44,804 nucleotides of DNA from Bacteroidales bacterium (GCA_017541145.1 JAFXZT010000062.1:1-44804), one strand, 5' to 3'; counted from the first letter of the stretch, positions 24,309 to 32,734 are shown. Program-made: numbers and translations. The notes: generated by a model not told the origin, from the sequence alone.

Positions 24309-24689
24309 TTATTTGATTTTAGAAGTCCAACCTGGAATTAACTCTTTGATTTTTTCAGCCTCGGAATACGGTCCGAAAAGGTATTCGTAACGGTCGATTA
24401 CAATTTCCAAAATGATAAGTTCGTTGCGTTTGTCGATACCGATTTGGATATCTTTTTCTTTGAACGCAGCGGCATTAAAATCGCTTGGAACTACCTGAGT
24501 ACTTGTAATATTTGACGGACACAAATCAAGTATAAGATTTTCACGTTGTCTGTCGTATTGACGGATTCTGCGACAACGGTCCTCGATGTCGCGACGGTAT
24601 TCTATTTCGGTATCTTCGGCGATACCTTCGGCTCTGTCCTCGCGTATTTGTCGGAAAGATGCCGTAAGATTATCTTTAAATTTTGCCAT
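24309..24689 (-). CDS. Hypothetical protein coupled to the VWA gene
   Basis: This protein of 126 residues begins MAKFKDNLTASFRQIREDRA and is highly charged and probably helical for the first 55 residues (repeated RR/RD/RQ). A short alpha/beta part follows, ending in YEYLFGPYSEAEKIKELIPGW. No known motif is recognised and no signal peptide is seen. The 2-base spacing to the VWA gene implies translational coupling, and a joint complex is likely. This is the first gene of the operon. Confidence 0.65.
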   Translation of the reverse strand: MAKFKDNLTASFRQIREDRAEGIAEDTEIEYRRDIEDRCRRIRQYDRQRENLILDLCPSNITSTQVVPSDFNAAAFKEKDIQIGIDKRNELIILEIVIDRYEYLFGPYSEAEKIKELIPGWTSKIK

Positions 24690-24714
24690 AGTAGTTTGAT
24701 ATTAATTGTCCGCT

Positions 24715-24745
24715 CAAATGTAAACAAATTGTTTTTACTTCCAAA
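24715..24745 (-). promoter_or_regulatory. Promoter of the VWA operon
   Basis: Minus-strand TTTG (24745-24742), 19-base spacer, TACATTTG (24722-24715). Leader about 20 bases to the ATG at 24689. Confidence 0.65.
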
Positions 24746-24792
24746 AAAATTTAGAAGAAAAAATCAAAAAATTAAAAAATTTAATTATAAAT

Positions 24793-24821
24793 CACCGAAT
24801 TAAACAAATAAAACGAAGATT
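24793..24821. repeat. Dispersed repeat, copy 1 (CACCGAATTAAAC type)
   Basis: These 29 bases match 27 of 29 positions of the copy at 35600-35628; a third partial copy is at 42307. All three lie between genes. Apart from this and the promoter, nothing is seen in the 24690-24910 gap. Confidence 0.5.
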
Positions 24822-24910
24822 ATAAATTCAAGGTTTACAAGTATATAACAACGGGAAACACTGAACTTCTAAACGGGTTCTGAGCTTTCCGACGGACAAA
24901 ATATAAAAAA

Positions 24911-25576
24911 CTATTTTCCGTCTTTGAGGTTAATCAAAATTACGCCATTTGAACCTTGATTGCCATAAATTGATGAACTGCCGTCTTTTATCATCGAAAT
25001 TTCTTTCACTTCGGACGGTAAGATATAATCAATATTATTAACTATCACACCGTCAACAACATACAAAGCGCAATTGGAACCGTAAATAGAATGTGGACCT
25101 CTTATTATTACGCAATTGTTTTGGATTGAAACATTGTTGAAACGATATTTAATCACGTCAAAAATATTGTTATAATTGCTGTAATCACAGCCTTTTGGGA
25201 GATACTGAACGGCTTGAGTCCTGTGTTTTTCGCTGATATAACCGTAACCGATTGCAAGTTCCACATTTTCTTCGGTTGGTGTAAAATGTAGTTTTACAAA
25301 AATTGAGTCTTGGGTTTTGTGACTGATTTTTGTAATTGTAGGATTAAATGATTTTCCGCTGATTTTCAGTTTGTCTTTACGATTACAAACGATAGAAAAT
25401 CCGCCAAGTGAATCTGTAACGGTAGAAGTCTGAGCCTCAGCAGCTTTCACCTCAACTCCGCTTACCGGCAAACCGTTTAAGACCGTAACTTTTCCGTAGA
25501 CTACTCTTGTTTGCTGAGCTTTAATCACTGAAATACAAATCAGTAGGAAAATTAATGTTAACAATGTTCTTTTCAT
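24911..25576 (-). CDS. Plug-only TonB-receptor-like protein
   Basis: This protein has 221 residues from the ATG at 25576 (MKRTLLTLIFLLICISVIKAQ, a signal peptide); a longer frame from 25645 is less likely. A carboxypeptidase-regulatory-like domain comes first (YGKVTVLNGLPVSGVEV... DSLGGFSI). A TonB-receptor plug follows (NNCVIIRGPHSIYGSNCALY, VVDGVIVNN, SSSIYGNQGSNGVILI). It stops at NLKDGK, exactly where the beta-barrel would begin in a SusC protein. It is therefore either a truncated receptor or one of the small secreted plug-domain proteins of Bacteroidota. It cannot form a channel by itself. It stands alone, divergent from cas6. Confidence 0.75.
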   Translation of the reverse strand: MKRTLLTLIFLLICISVIKAQQTRVVYGKVTVLNGLPVSGVEVKAAEAQTSTVTDSLGGFSIVCNRKDKLKISGKSFNPTITKISHKTQDSIFVKLHFTPTEENVELAIGYGYISEKHRTQAVQYLPKGCDYSNYNNIFDVIKYRFNNVSIQNNCVIIRGPHSIYGSNCALYVVDGVIVNNIDYILPSEVKEISMIKDGSSSIYGNQGSNGVILINLKDGK

Positions 25577-25711
25577 GATTATAATTACTTTAGTATTAGC
25601 GCCGAAATCTACAAAAATTAATTTACAAAAAAAATCTTTTAACATTATTTATTGATAATTTTACATGGACTGTTTTCAATCATAAAAGAAGTCAGAAGAA
25701 AATTGTAAAAA

Positions 25712-25719
25712 TAATTTTG
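25712..25719 (+). promoter_or_regulatory. -7 element before cas6
   Basis: TAATTTTG fits TAnnTTTG; no TTTG at the usual upstream distance. The leader to the ATG at 25774 would be about 47 bases. Nothing else is recognised in the 25577-25773 gap. Confidence 0.4.
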
Positions 25720-25773
25720 TATGTTCACAAAAACATCATACATTAGCATTATCAAACTCAAACAAAATAGAAG

Positions 25774-26451
25774 ATGTTAGAAACAAAAACATTAATAGTT
25801 AGGTTCAATAACGACCTGAAAAGTTTTGAAATTCCGTTATTTAGAGGAGCTGTAATTTCGGCTTCGGGATACGACGATGTACTTTACCACAATCATCAAG
25901 GCGACAATTACCGCTATTCATACCCATTGATACAGTACAAAAGAATCGACAAAAAAGCGTCGATATTTTGCATTGGAAGTGGTACAGAAAGCATTGGAAA
26001 ATTGTTTTGCAACGGTGAATTTGAATTTCAGATTGGCGAAAGGAAAGTTCAAATGGAAATTGACACAATAAAAGCGACCAAGTATCTGATTCAACTTTGG
26101 CAAACGGAGCTGACATACAGAGTAGTAAGATGGTTGCCGCTAAACACAGAAAATTATCACCGTTACAATGCGATAGAAAGTCTCACCGAAAGAATCACTT
26201 TTTTGGAACATATTCTTACAAGCAATCTGTTATCGATGTTAAAAGGGCTTGGAATTTTTATTGAAGGAGAATTAACAGTCAAAATTACGGCACTTGACGA
26301 ACCATACATCCAAACATACAAAGGCGTGAAACTCATGGCATTCAATTGTAATTTCAAGAGCAATTTGAGTATACCTCATTACGCCGGCATTGGCAAAAAT
26401 GCGAGCAACGGCTTTGGCATTGTTTACCGCAGCAACCCGCAATCGCATTGA
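25774..26451 (+). CDS. cas6: CRISPR-associated endoribonuclease Cas6
   Basis: This protein of 225 residues cuts CRISPR precursor RNA inside the repeats. Seen: an N-terminal region with FRGAVISASG and YRYSYPLIQYK, and a C-terminal glycine-rich loop GIGKNASNGFG (205-215), the hallmark of Cas6/RAMP proteins. His and Tyr residues in YHNHQGDNYRYSY are candidates for catalysis. It lies 223 bases before a CRISPR array in the same direction. No cas1, cas2, cas3 or type III effector gene is present in the window, so it must serve effectors encoded elsewhere or be a relic. An 8-base handle ATTAAGAC at the repeat end fits Cas6 cutting. Confidence 0.85.
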   Translation: MLETKTLIVRFNNDLKSFEIPLFRGAVISASGYDDVLYHNHQGDNYRYSYPLIQYKRIDKKASIFCIGSGTESIGKLFCNGEFEFQIGERKVQMEIDTIKATKYLIQLWQTELTYRVVRWLPLNTENYHRYNAIESLTERITFLEHILTSNLLSMLKGLGIFIEGELTVKITALDEPYIQTYKGVKLMAFNCNFKSNLSIPHYAGIGKNASNGFGIVYRSNPQSH

Positions 26452-26674
26452 AAAAAGAAAAAAGGAAAAAACTAACGACAAATTTTATTTTAAAAATATT
26501 TGTATTACAACAAAATACTATCCGAATTTAAAAGAAAAGAAAAAAGAATTTTAAAAGCAGAAATTAAGCGAACTAATTAAAAAAAAATTAAAATTAATTT
26601 GGATAATAAAAATATATTTTTCAAATTTGAGACGTAAAACAAATTTCTTCTGCCATAATTAGTTGATGCACATA
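26452..26674 (+). other. Probable CRISPR leader
   Basis: AT-rich, gene-free stretch between cas6 and the first repeat. The first repeats are uniform while the last is broken, so the leader side should be this one. No clear promoter box was found. Confidence 0.45.
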
Positions 26675-27028
26675 ATTAGAGAGCATATTCCATTAGAACA
26701 AGGATTAAGACTTATATGCCGCACGCTCGTCTTGTTTTTTAACAGCCATTAGAGAGCATATTCCATTAGAACAAGGATTAAGACATCTGATTTGCTCCGC
26801 TTCTGCGCGGAGTTTTTCAGATTAGAGAGCATATTCCATTAGAACAAGGATTAAGACTATTTACTGTACCTCCGTTATTTTCAATCATCGTACCATTAGA
26901 GAGCATATTCAATTAGAACAAGAATTAAGACTGCCTTCTTCAAGGCTACTTTAACATTCTGTGTCATAATTAGAGAGCATATTCCATTAGAACAAGGATT
27001 AACTTTCCGTCTAAATATTCCATTAGAA
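26675..27028 (+). CRISPR. Short CRISPR array: 4 full repeats, a truncated fifth, a decayed sixth
   Basis: The repeat is 37 bases, beginning ATTAGAGAGCATATTC and ending ACAAGGATTAAGAC. Copies are at 26675-26711, 26748-26784, 26821-26857 and 26895-26931; the last has two substitutions. A fifth at 26969-27002 has lost the final GAC, and a 14-base remnant ATATTCCATTAGAA lies at 27015-27028. Spacers are 36, 36, 37 and 37 bases. Decay toward the right marks that as the old end. Spacer 2 contains a strong GC hairpin plus T run. The repeat has only a weak TCC/GGA stem. The lack of cas1/cas2 suggests an array no longer growing from this locus. Confidence 0.95.
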
Positions 27029-27072
27029 GAAACTCGAATATTGATTGTATTTTCTGTCTTGAAAAAATATCA

Positions 27073-27080
27073 TAACTTTG
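27073..27080 (+). promoter_or_regulatory. -7 element of the Nudix-SDR-ligase operon
   Basis: TAACTTTG is a perfect -7 box; the -33 position is only T-rich. The leader to the ATG at 27103 is about 16 bases. Confidence 0.5.
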
Positions 27081-27102
27081 CGACGTAAAATCACAAAAAA
27101 AT

Positions 27103-27651
27103 ATGAAAGAAGATTCAATGGAATGGAAAGTACTTGATAGCGAGTACCTTTACAAACAACCATGGCTCACCGCCAGACGCGATCACGTAAAACTGCCAAC
27201 CGGCGCGGAAATCCAAAATTTCTACGTCTTGGAATATCCCGATTTCGCAAATATTATCGCAATCACCAAAGACGGAAAATTTCTTTTGGAAAAGCAATAC
27301 CGTCACGCTCAGAAACTTACAGCATACGAAATCCCGGCAGGATGCGTTGAAAAAGGCGAAGAACCAATCGAGGGCGCAAAACGCGAACTTTACGAAGAAA
27401 CAGGTTACGCAGGTGGCAACTGGCAACTTTTCATGAAAACAAGTCCAAACGCCGGTGTTTGTACAAATTACAGCTACACTTTTTTGGCTGTCGGCGTCGA
27501 AAAGGTTTCTACTCAACATCTCGAAGAATCTGAAGATATCAAAATCGAACTTTTTGACAAGGATGAAGTATTCAAGATGCTAAAAAATGGTGATTTTCAT
27601 CAGGCAATGATGGTTGCGCCATTGTGGAAATATTTTGCAGAAAATCACTAA
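27103..27651 (+). CDS. Nudix hydrolase, ADP-ribose pyrophosphatase-like
   Basis: This protein of 182 residues has a complete Nudix box, GCVEKGEEPIEGAKRELYEE followed by TGY, preceded by YEIPA. This is the arrangement of NudF-type enzymes that split ADP-ribose or other nucleoside diphosphate sugars using Mg2+. QYRHAQ (about 66-71) also fits NudF. An in-frame ATG at 27118 is an alternative start. It is the first gene of an operon with an SDR and an AMP-ligase. About 2.5 kb downstream lies a PARG-like macrodomain gene, so ADP-ribose turnover is a possible shared theme, though not the same transcript as far as can be seen. Confidence 0.85.
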   Translation: MKEDSMEWKVLDSEYLYKQPWLTARRDHVKLPTGAEIQNFYVLEYPDFANIIAITKDGKFLLEKQYRHAQKLTAYEIPAGCVEKGEEPIEGAKRELYEETGYAGGNWQLFMKTSPNAGVCTNYSYTFLAVGVEKVSTQHLEESEDIKIELFDKDEVFKMLKNGDFHQAMMVAPLWKYFAENH

Positions 27652-28498
27652 AATTTATCACAGTGTGAACAGTGCTTTATCAAAAATAGTAAAAAAAATA
27701 CTATATCCCGCACCGAAAATCAACTCTCAAAAACTCAAACAAAAGTTCAAAGGTCAATGGGTTGTGATAACGGGAGCGTCTCGCGGAATTGGTGAAGCAC
27801 TTGCCAGCCGACTGATAAATTGCGGGGCAAAACTTATTCTCGTTGCTCGTAGTGAAGACAAACTGAAAGCATTATATTTCAAAGCGTTAGAAAACAATTG
27901 CGAAGTAAAAATCTCGATAACCGATTTAAGAAACCGAGAGCAACTGAACGCATTTTGTGAGGCTCTGAGGCAACAACCCGATGTCAAATACGTATTCTGC
28001 AACGCCGGAAAATCCATTCACCGCAAAATCATGGATTCAATTGACCGTATGCATGATTTTGACCGGACTATGGATTTGAATTTCAAGGCTTTAACATCAA
28101 TTGGATTAGCAGTGTTGCCCAACTTGCAGAAAAATCACGGTAAAATTATCTATACATCTTCCGTGAGCTGTCTTTACCCCGCAGCACCTAAGTGGAGTGC
28201 GTATCATTCGTCGAAATGTGCAGCAAATATTTGGTGTCAAACTGTTGATAATGAGTTAAAAACACAAGGCGTAAGAGTTCAAATTGCTTACATGCCGTTG
28301 GTACATACTCAGATGTCGGATGTTACAGAAATTTATCGCAAAATGCCCGCTTATTCAGCCGAAGAAGCTGCCGACATTTTATTGAAGCTAAGCATCAGCG
28401 ACAAAAGATGTTACAAGCCGTGGTGGGCATGGTTGACCGAAGTTCCGGCATTTTGTTTGTCACCAATTGTTAGAAAAATTTACAATCTAATAAAATGA
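27614..28498 (+). CDS. Short-chain dehydrogenase/reductase (SDR)
   Basis: This protein has 294 residues from ATG 27614, which overlaps the Nudix gene by 38 bases. A GTG at 27665, 14 bases past the Nudix stop, would give 277 residues and is a credible alternative. The NAD(P)-binding motif is TGASRGIG, NAG follows (CNAGKS), and the catalytic Ser and Tyr-x3-Lys are in YTSSVSCLYPAAP and SAYHSSK. The C-terminal tail is hydrophobic and may contact the membrane. It overlaps the following AMP-ligase by ATGA. The pair suggests activation and reduction of a fatty acyl or other carboxylic substrate; the substrate cannot be told. Confidence 0.85.
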   Translation: MRHCGNILQKITKIYHSVNSALSKIVKKILYPAPKINSQKLKQKFKGQWVVITGASRGIGEALASRLINCGAKLILVARSEDKLKALYFKALENNCEVKISITDLRNREQLNAFCEALRQQPDVKYVFCNAGKSIHRKIMDSIDRMHDFDRTMDLNFKALTSIGLAVLPNLQKNHGKIIYTSSVSCLYPAAPKWSAYHSSKCAANIWCQTVDNELKTQGVRVQIAYMPLVHTQMSDVTEIYRKMPAYSAEEAADILLKLSISDKRCYKPWWAWLTEVPAFCLSPIVRKIYNLIK

Positions 28499-30003
28499 AT
28501 TTACTTTTTACACTTATAAAACTGCATTTAATAACGCCACGGGGAATTTTCAGACTTCTACAATCTTTTGTTTCTGAAGGACTTACCTCGATGTCGTTGT
28601 TACGTTTTGCTTCCAAATATTATCCCGAAAATACGGCAATTGTTTCTGAATCTGAACGTTTAACATACAAACAATTTTACAAAAAAGCAATTTTACTAAG
28701 TGCAATTCTGAAACGAAATTTCAATATCCAAAATTCTGACAATGTAGCACTGATTTGCAGAAATCACACAATATCAGCACTTTTGCTGCCGTCGTTGCAA
28801 CGCATAGGCGCAAATACCAAAGCTCTTAACACTGATTTTTCAGTTGAAAACTTTCAGCAAATTCTTTCAAAACAAAAATTCAAACTGCTGATTTACGATG
28901 ATGAATTTCTCAGTAAAATACCGTTGATTGTAAATTGTAAAGCGGTAACTTCCAAATATTTAGCTACATTTCTTAACGATACAAAAGTCTCACCCGCTCC
29001 CCTACCCCGCTTAAAATTTTTTAAAAGTCCCAACATCTCGGTAGTTACCGGCGGCACGTCAGGCGGATACAAAGAAGCATCGAGGAAACCGTCTGTATTT
29101 CAGTTTCTTCCGCCATTTTTCTCGTTATTACGCGACATCAAAATACAACGTTACCAAAATGTATTGATTGCATTGCCGTTTTACCACGGATTCGGACTTT
29201 GTACTTTGATTATTTCGATTTTGATGGGTAAAAAAATCAGTCTCGCAAGATATTTTGACGCTGAAAATATTTTGCAAACTATTAATAATGAACAAATTGA
29301 CATTTTCCCGGCTGTTCCCGTCATGTTGACAAGGATGTGGGATGTATTTCTGTCAACAACAAAATTTCATGATATAAAAAATTACCTAAGATGTATAATT
29401 TGCGGTGGCGACCGTCTCGACAAAAAACTTGTAAACCAAACAAGCGAAATTTTTGGTGACATCTTGTACAATCTTTACGGAACTTCCGAAGCCGGATTTT
29501 TCATGCTCGCCACGCCCAACGATCTAAAAATCAATGCAGAATCCACAATCGGGAAACCTATTTTCGGAGTTAAATGCGAAATCCGCAATCCCGATTCCAA
29601 TGGTGTCGGTACATTTTGGGCAAAATCGCCGTGGGCTGTTACGTCGCTCAGAAATTGCTGGCAATCAACGGGTGACAGAGTTTCAATGAACGAAGCAGGA
29701 TATTATTTTTATCACGGTCGCGAGGACAGAATGGTGGTTTGCGGCGGTGAAAATGTTTATCCCGAAGACTTGGAACGGGCACTTTGCGAACTGAATTTTG
29801 TAACCGCCGCCAAAGCTTTTCCGATGCCTGACAAGGATTTCGGAACGGTTCTAAATGTAAAAATCGAGCTGAAAAAAGGTACGGAAATCTCATCGGAGGA
29901 AATAGTTAACTACCTGAAAACCAAAATAACACGAGCCGCAATGCCTCACAAAATAGAATTCGGAAATATTAAATCGCTGTCAACAGGCAAAACTGCAATC
30001 TAA
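28495..30003 (+). CDS. AMP-binding (ANL) acyl ligase
   Basis: This protein of 502 residues is from the acyl-CoA synthetase/adenylation superfamily. Core motifs: VVTGGTSGGYKEAS (A3, with Tyr where Pro is usual), YGTSEAGFF (A5), QSTGDRVSMNEAG (A7), GREDRMVVCGGENVYPEDLE (A8) and the final Lys in SLSTGKTAI (A10). It would activate a carboxylate with ATP and load it on CoA or a carrier. N-terminal about 35 residues are hydrophobic. Last gene of the Nudix-SDR-ligase operon. It is not NRPS-linked, as no carrier protein is adjacent. Lipid metabolism is the most likely setting, but this is inference. Confidence 0.85.
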   Translation: MNLLFTLIKLHLITPRGIFRLLQSFVSEGLTSMSLLRFASKYYPENTAIVSESERLTYKQFYKKAILLSAILKRNFNIQNSDNVALICRNHTISALLLPSLQRIGANTKALNTDFSVENFQQILSKQKFKLLIYDDEFLSKIPLIVNCKAVTSKYLATFLNDTKVSPAPLPRLKFFKSPNISVVTGGTSGGYKEASRKPSVFQFLPPFFSLLRDIKIQRYQNVLIALPFYHGFGLCTLIISILMGKKISLARYFDAENILQTINNEQIDIFPAVPVMLTRMWDVFLSTTKFHDIKNYLRCIICGGDRLDKKLVNQTSEIFGDILYNLYGTSEAGFFMLATPNDLKINAESTIGKPIFGVKCEIRNPDSNGVGTFWAKSPWAVTSLRNCWQSTGDRVSMNEAGYYFYHGREDRMVVCGGENVYPEDLERALCELNFVTAAKAFPMPDKDFGTVLNVKIELKKGTEISSEEIVNYLKTKITRAAMPHKIEFGNIKSLSTGKTAI

Positions 30004-30118
30004 AAGATGTTAACAAAAAAAAGCGTAAAACAAAGTCAAAATAAATTTGGAAATCTAAGAAAAATTTGCAAAATTTGTGCAGAATATAAGATGTAAAAAC
30101 AAAAAACAACTTTTAATT

Positions 30119-30982
30119 ATGGCTTATGTCAACGAAAAAAAGTCCAAACTGATGAATATCTTCAAAGATACATTGGACTTTATCAGAGAAGAAGAAGATC
30201 TTTATGACAGCGTAGAATACAGCAAACGCGAAACCGAAATTATCAAAGCCGATGAGTATTACGACCTTGAGGACACAAACCGCAACGGCAAAATTGTAGT
30301 AACAAAATCCAGAACTTTTGAAGCTGCAATGCGTTACGCTCAAGACGAGGCTTACAGCGACAAACTGATTGCAGTACTGAATTTTGCGTCGGCAACCAAT
30401 CCGGGCGGCGGCGTGGAATACGGTGCAACTGCTCAAGAAGAATCGCTTTGCAGATGCTCTACTCTGTATCCGGTTTTGAGTCAACACAGATTAGCTATCG
30501 ATTTTTATGAACCTAACCGCAAGGCTCACAATCCGTTGCACACCGACGATATAATTTATTCGCCGGGAATTGTAATTGTAAAAACCGACGAGGAATTGCC
30601 GGAACGTATGCTGGAAGACGATTGGTGTCAAGTGGATGTTATTACATGTGCTGCACCGAATTTAAAACCGCCGAAGTCAACAAGTTACAAACCGCAAAAC
30701 GCTGATTCAGCAGAAAAAATCAGCAACGAAGAATTGTATGATTTGCACCTGAGCCGCGCACAACATATCTTGAATGTAGCAGCAGGTCAAGGCGTTGATA
30801 TTCTGATTCTTGGTGCTTTTGGTTGCGGCGCGTTTATGAACAATCCGAATGTGGTGGCAAGTGCTTACAATGATGCGTTGAAAGATTACGCTAAATATTT
30901 TGACGTTGTAGAGTTCGCAATTTATTCAACTCCTTACGATTCAAAAAATTACAAAGCATTTTACGACACGCTAACAGACTAA
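30119..30982 (+). CDS. TIGR02452/DUF2263 protein, microbial PARG-like macrodomain
   Basis: This protein has 287 residues from ATG 30119; an in-frame ATG at 30077 would add 14 residues of poor quality. The signature NFASATNPGGGVEYGATAQE then ES carries the GGG-x7-QEE motif of bacterial poly(ADP-ribose) glycohydrolases, where the Glu pair is catalytic. ILGAFGCGAFMNNP is the second macrodomain loop binding the diphosphate. Family members are thought to remove ADP-ribose from proteins or nucleic acids. The enzyme is cytoplasmic. It follows the AMP-ligase by 115 bases and ends before a strong bidirectional terminator. The gap upstream has no clear TAnnTTTG box, so it may be read from the Nudix operon. 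Confidence 0.85.
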   Translation: MAYVNEKKSKLMNIFKDTLDFIREEEDLYDSVEYSKRETEIIKADEYYDLEDTNRNGKIVVTKSRTFEAAMRYAQDEAYSDKLIAVLNFASATNPGGGVEYGATAQEESLCRCSTLYPVLSQHRLAIDFYEPNRKAHNPLHTDDIIYSPGIVIVKTDEELPERMLEDDWCQVDVITCAAPNLKPPKSTSYKPQNADSAEKISNEELYDLHLSRAQHILNVAAGQGVDILILGAFGCGAFMNNPNVVASAYNDALKDYAKYFDVVEFAIYSTPYDSKNYKAFYDTLTD

Positions 30983-31000
30983 CTCTTTCATAAATAAAAC

Positions 31001-31045
31001 AAAAAAACGGTGGGTTCTTAATTGTTTTTTGAACTCACCGTTTTT
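31001..31045. terminator. Bidirectional terminator between the PARG-like and GH43 genes
   Basis: AAACGGTGGGTTC (31005-31017) pairs with GAACTCACCGTTT (31031-31043) with one mismatch. An A run precedes it and a T run follows, so it serves both convergent genes. Confidence 0.85.
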
Positions 31046-31065
31046 GTATAATTTAATTAAAATTT

Positions 31066-32661
31066 TTATTCACTGATTTTAAACCAATCGAAGTCAGCAT
31101 AGCCGCCCGGCTGTTTGGTTGAATAATTGAACAACGCAAATCTCTGACCCATAAAATGATCAAGTCGATAAACCATTTGAAGTGTATCACCGAGATTTTT
31201 CCACTCTTTGCCATCGAGCGAGTAAGAAAATACTGCCTTATCGTGTTGATTTTCAAAATCGCAGTCAGCTTTTAAATAAACCTGCTCAGCATCCAAAGCT
31301 ACTGAAGCAATTTCTTTCTGAATCGGTTTGTAATCTTCCTCAAATTGATTATTAACCGCAACAACAAAACGTTTGCCGTTTTCTACCTTAACGCCGATAT
31401 ATCCGAATCGTCCCGCCAAAAGTGCAAGTCCGGCAACATCTCCGTCTTTCAGACCGGCAGCATCAAGAAGTGCAGAACCGCTGCATTTTGGTCCGAATGT
31501 TCTTTGTGTCAACATGTTGCGACTAAACAAAAATGAATCGTCGATACGGTCGGTTTTCAATCTCATAAAGCCTTTACGCTCAGAAAGTGACCATAATTCA
31601 TTGACCGGATTGTGATTCCACTGCCAAACAAGTTTCAATTTGTCGCCCGAAAAATCATCGCTGTCCACAATTCCCGGAATCAAACTTTTGTTTTTCGGAA
31701 GATTAAGCTCGTCCGGAACTTTGCCGTCAACACCAAAAACCGGCCAACCGTCTTTCCATTCCACCGGTACCAAATATGGAATACGACCGACAGCACCTCT
31801 GTCACCAAACAAGTATGCAAACCATTTACCATCAGGAGTATCCACAAGTCCGCCCTGTGCAACGCCTTTGTCCTGAAGTACTACTTTGCCCTCGTAAGGT
31901 CCGAAAAGATTGTCAGCACGATGACAAACCACGGTACGCATACCGCCTCTTGGCCAAACGATATTGAAAAGATAGTATTTACCGTTGATTTTAAACATCT
32001 GAGAACCTTCAGCTCCAAGCATAATATCATCGCCGGCGGGTTTGCTTGCATTTTCTATCAAAACTTTTTCAGTTCCTTCTATTACGCCGCTGAAATCCGG
32101 TTGCAACTCTCTGATACTCAACTTACCGTTGCCGTTTATCATGTAAACATGACCATCATCTTCAAACATCACGGTATGGTCGTGAAGTGCGGGTTTAAAC
32201 TCGTGACGTTCCCAATTTCCGGTTTCAGGATTATCGGTTGTAAAGAAATAAGTTTTGTTTGTAACATTATCAAAAGTACTGACAACAAACTTGTTGTTAA
32301 CATATCTGATACAACTTGCCCACGAACCGCTGCCGTAAGTGTTTTTGCCGTTCAAAAGCATTGTTTCATCTTGATTACCAAGAATATCGTAACAATAACT
32401 TACGATTTTCCAGTTAGCAAGATCTTTTGAAGTCATAACCGGCACACCCGGATTCATGTGCATTGTAGTACTTGTAAGATAATAAGTGTCACCAACCCGA
32501 ACCATAGACAAGTCGGGAACATCCGCCCAAATTACGGGATTTGTACATCTTTCTGTAGCCGAAGAATCTACAGAAGAGGCGTTGTTATTTTGATTAGAAC
32601 CGCAAGAAGCGAAGAACAACGCAACAGACAACAGACTAATTGATAAGATTTTACGTTTCAT
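31066..32661 (-). CDS. GH43-family glycosidase lipoprotein
   Basis: This protein of 531 residues has a lipobox FASC with Cys20, so it is anchored in the envelope. The five-bladed GH43 domain shows NPVIWADVPDLSMVRVGDTY (base Asp about 50), HDHTVMFEDDGHVYM (second Asp) and MLGAEGSQMFKINGKYY (acid Glu). A C-terminal beta-sandwich of about 190 residues follows, as in GH43 subfamily 12 and related beta-xylosidases/alpha-L-arabinofuranosidases. It probably trims arabinose or xylose from plant glycans. It is monocistronic between two terminators. It lies 3 kb from the susCDE operon on the same strand, which suggests a shared glycan, but it is not co-transcribed. Confidence 0.9.
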   Translation of the reverse strand: MKRKILSISLLSVALFFASCGSNQNNNASSVDSSATERCTNPVIWADVPDLSMVRVGDTYYLTSTTMHMNPGVPVMTSKDLANWKIVSYCYDILGNQDETMLLNGKNTYGSGSWASCIRYVNNKFVVSTFDNVTNKTYFFTTDNPETGNWERHEFKPALHDHTVMFEDDGHVYMINGNGKLSIRELQPDFSGVIEGTEKVLIENASKPAGDDIMLGAEGSQMFKINGKYYLFNIVWPRGGMRTVVCHRADNLFGPYEGKVVLQDKGVAQGGLVDTPDGKWFAYLFGDRGAVGRIPYLVPVEWKDGWPVFGVDGKVPDELNLPKNKSLIPGIVDSDDFSGDKLKLVWQWNHNPVNELWSLSERKGFMRLKTDRIDDSFLFSRNMLTQRTFGPKCSGSALLDAAGLKDGDVAGLALLAGRFGYIGVKVENGKRFVVAVNNQFEEDYKPIQKEIASVALDAEQVYLKADCDFENQHDKAVFSYSLDGKEWKNLGDTLQMVYRLDHFMGQRFALFNYSTKQPGGYADFDWFKISE

Positions 32662-32734
32662 TTGATTTAAGTATTAATTTTTCGCAAGATACGTTATTTT
32701 TACTTCAATTACAACAATTAAATCATTGACACGC

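Noticed and set aside
25645-25774. Additional cas genes between the plug protein and cas6
   Set aside because: No open frame with cas1, cas2 or effector features is present on either strand around the array.
30077-30118. Longer start of the PARG-like gene
   Set aside because: The added 14 residues are basic and unlike the family, while MAYVNEKK at 30119 is a natural start.
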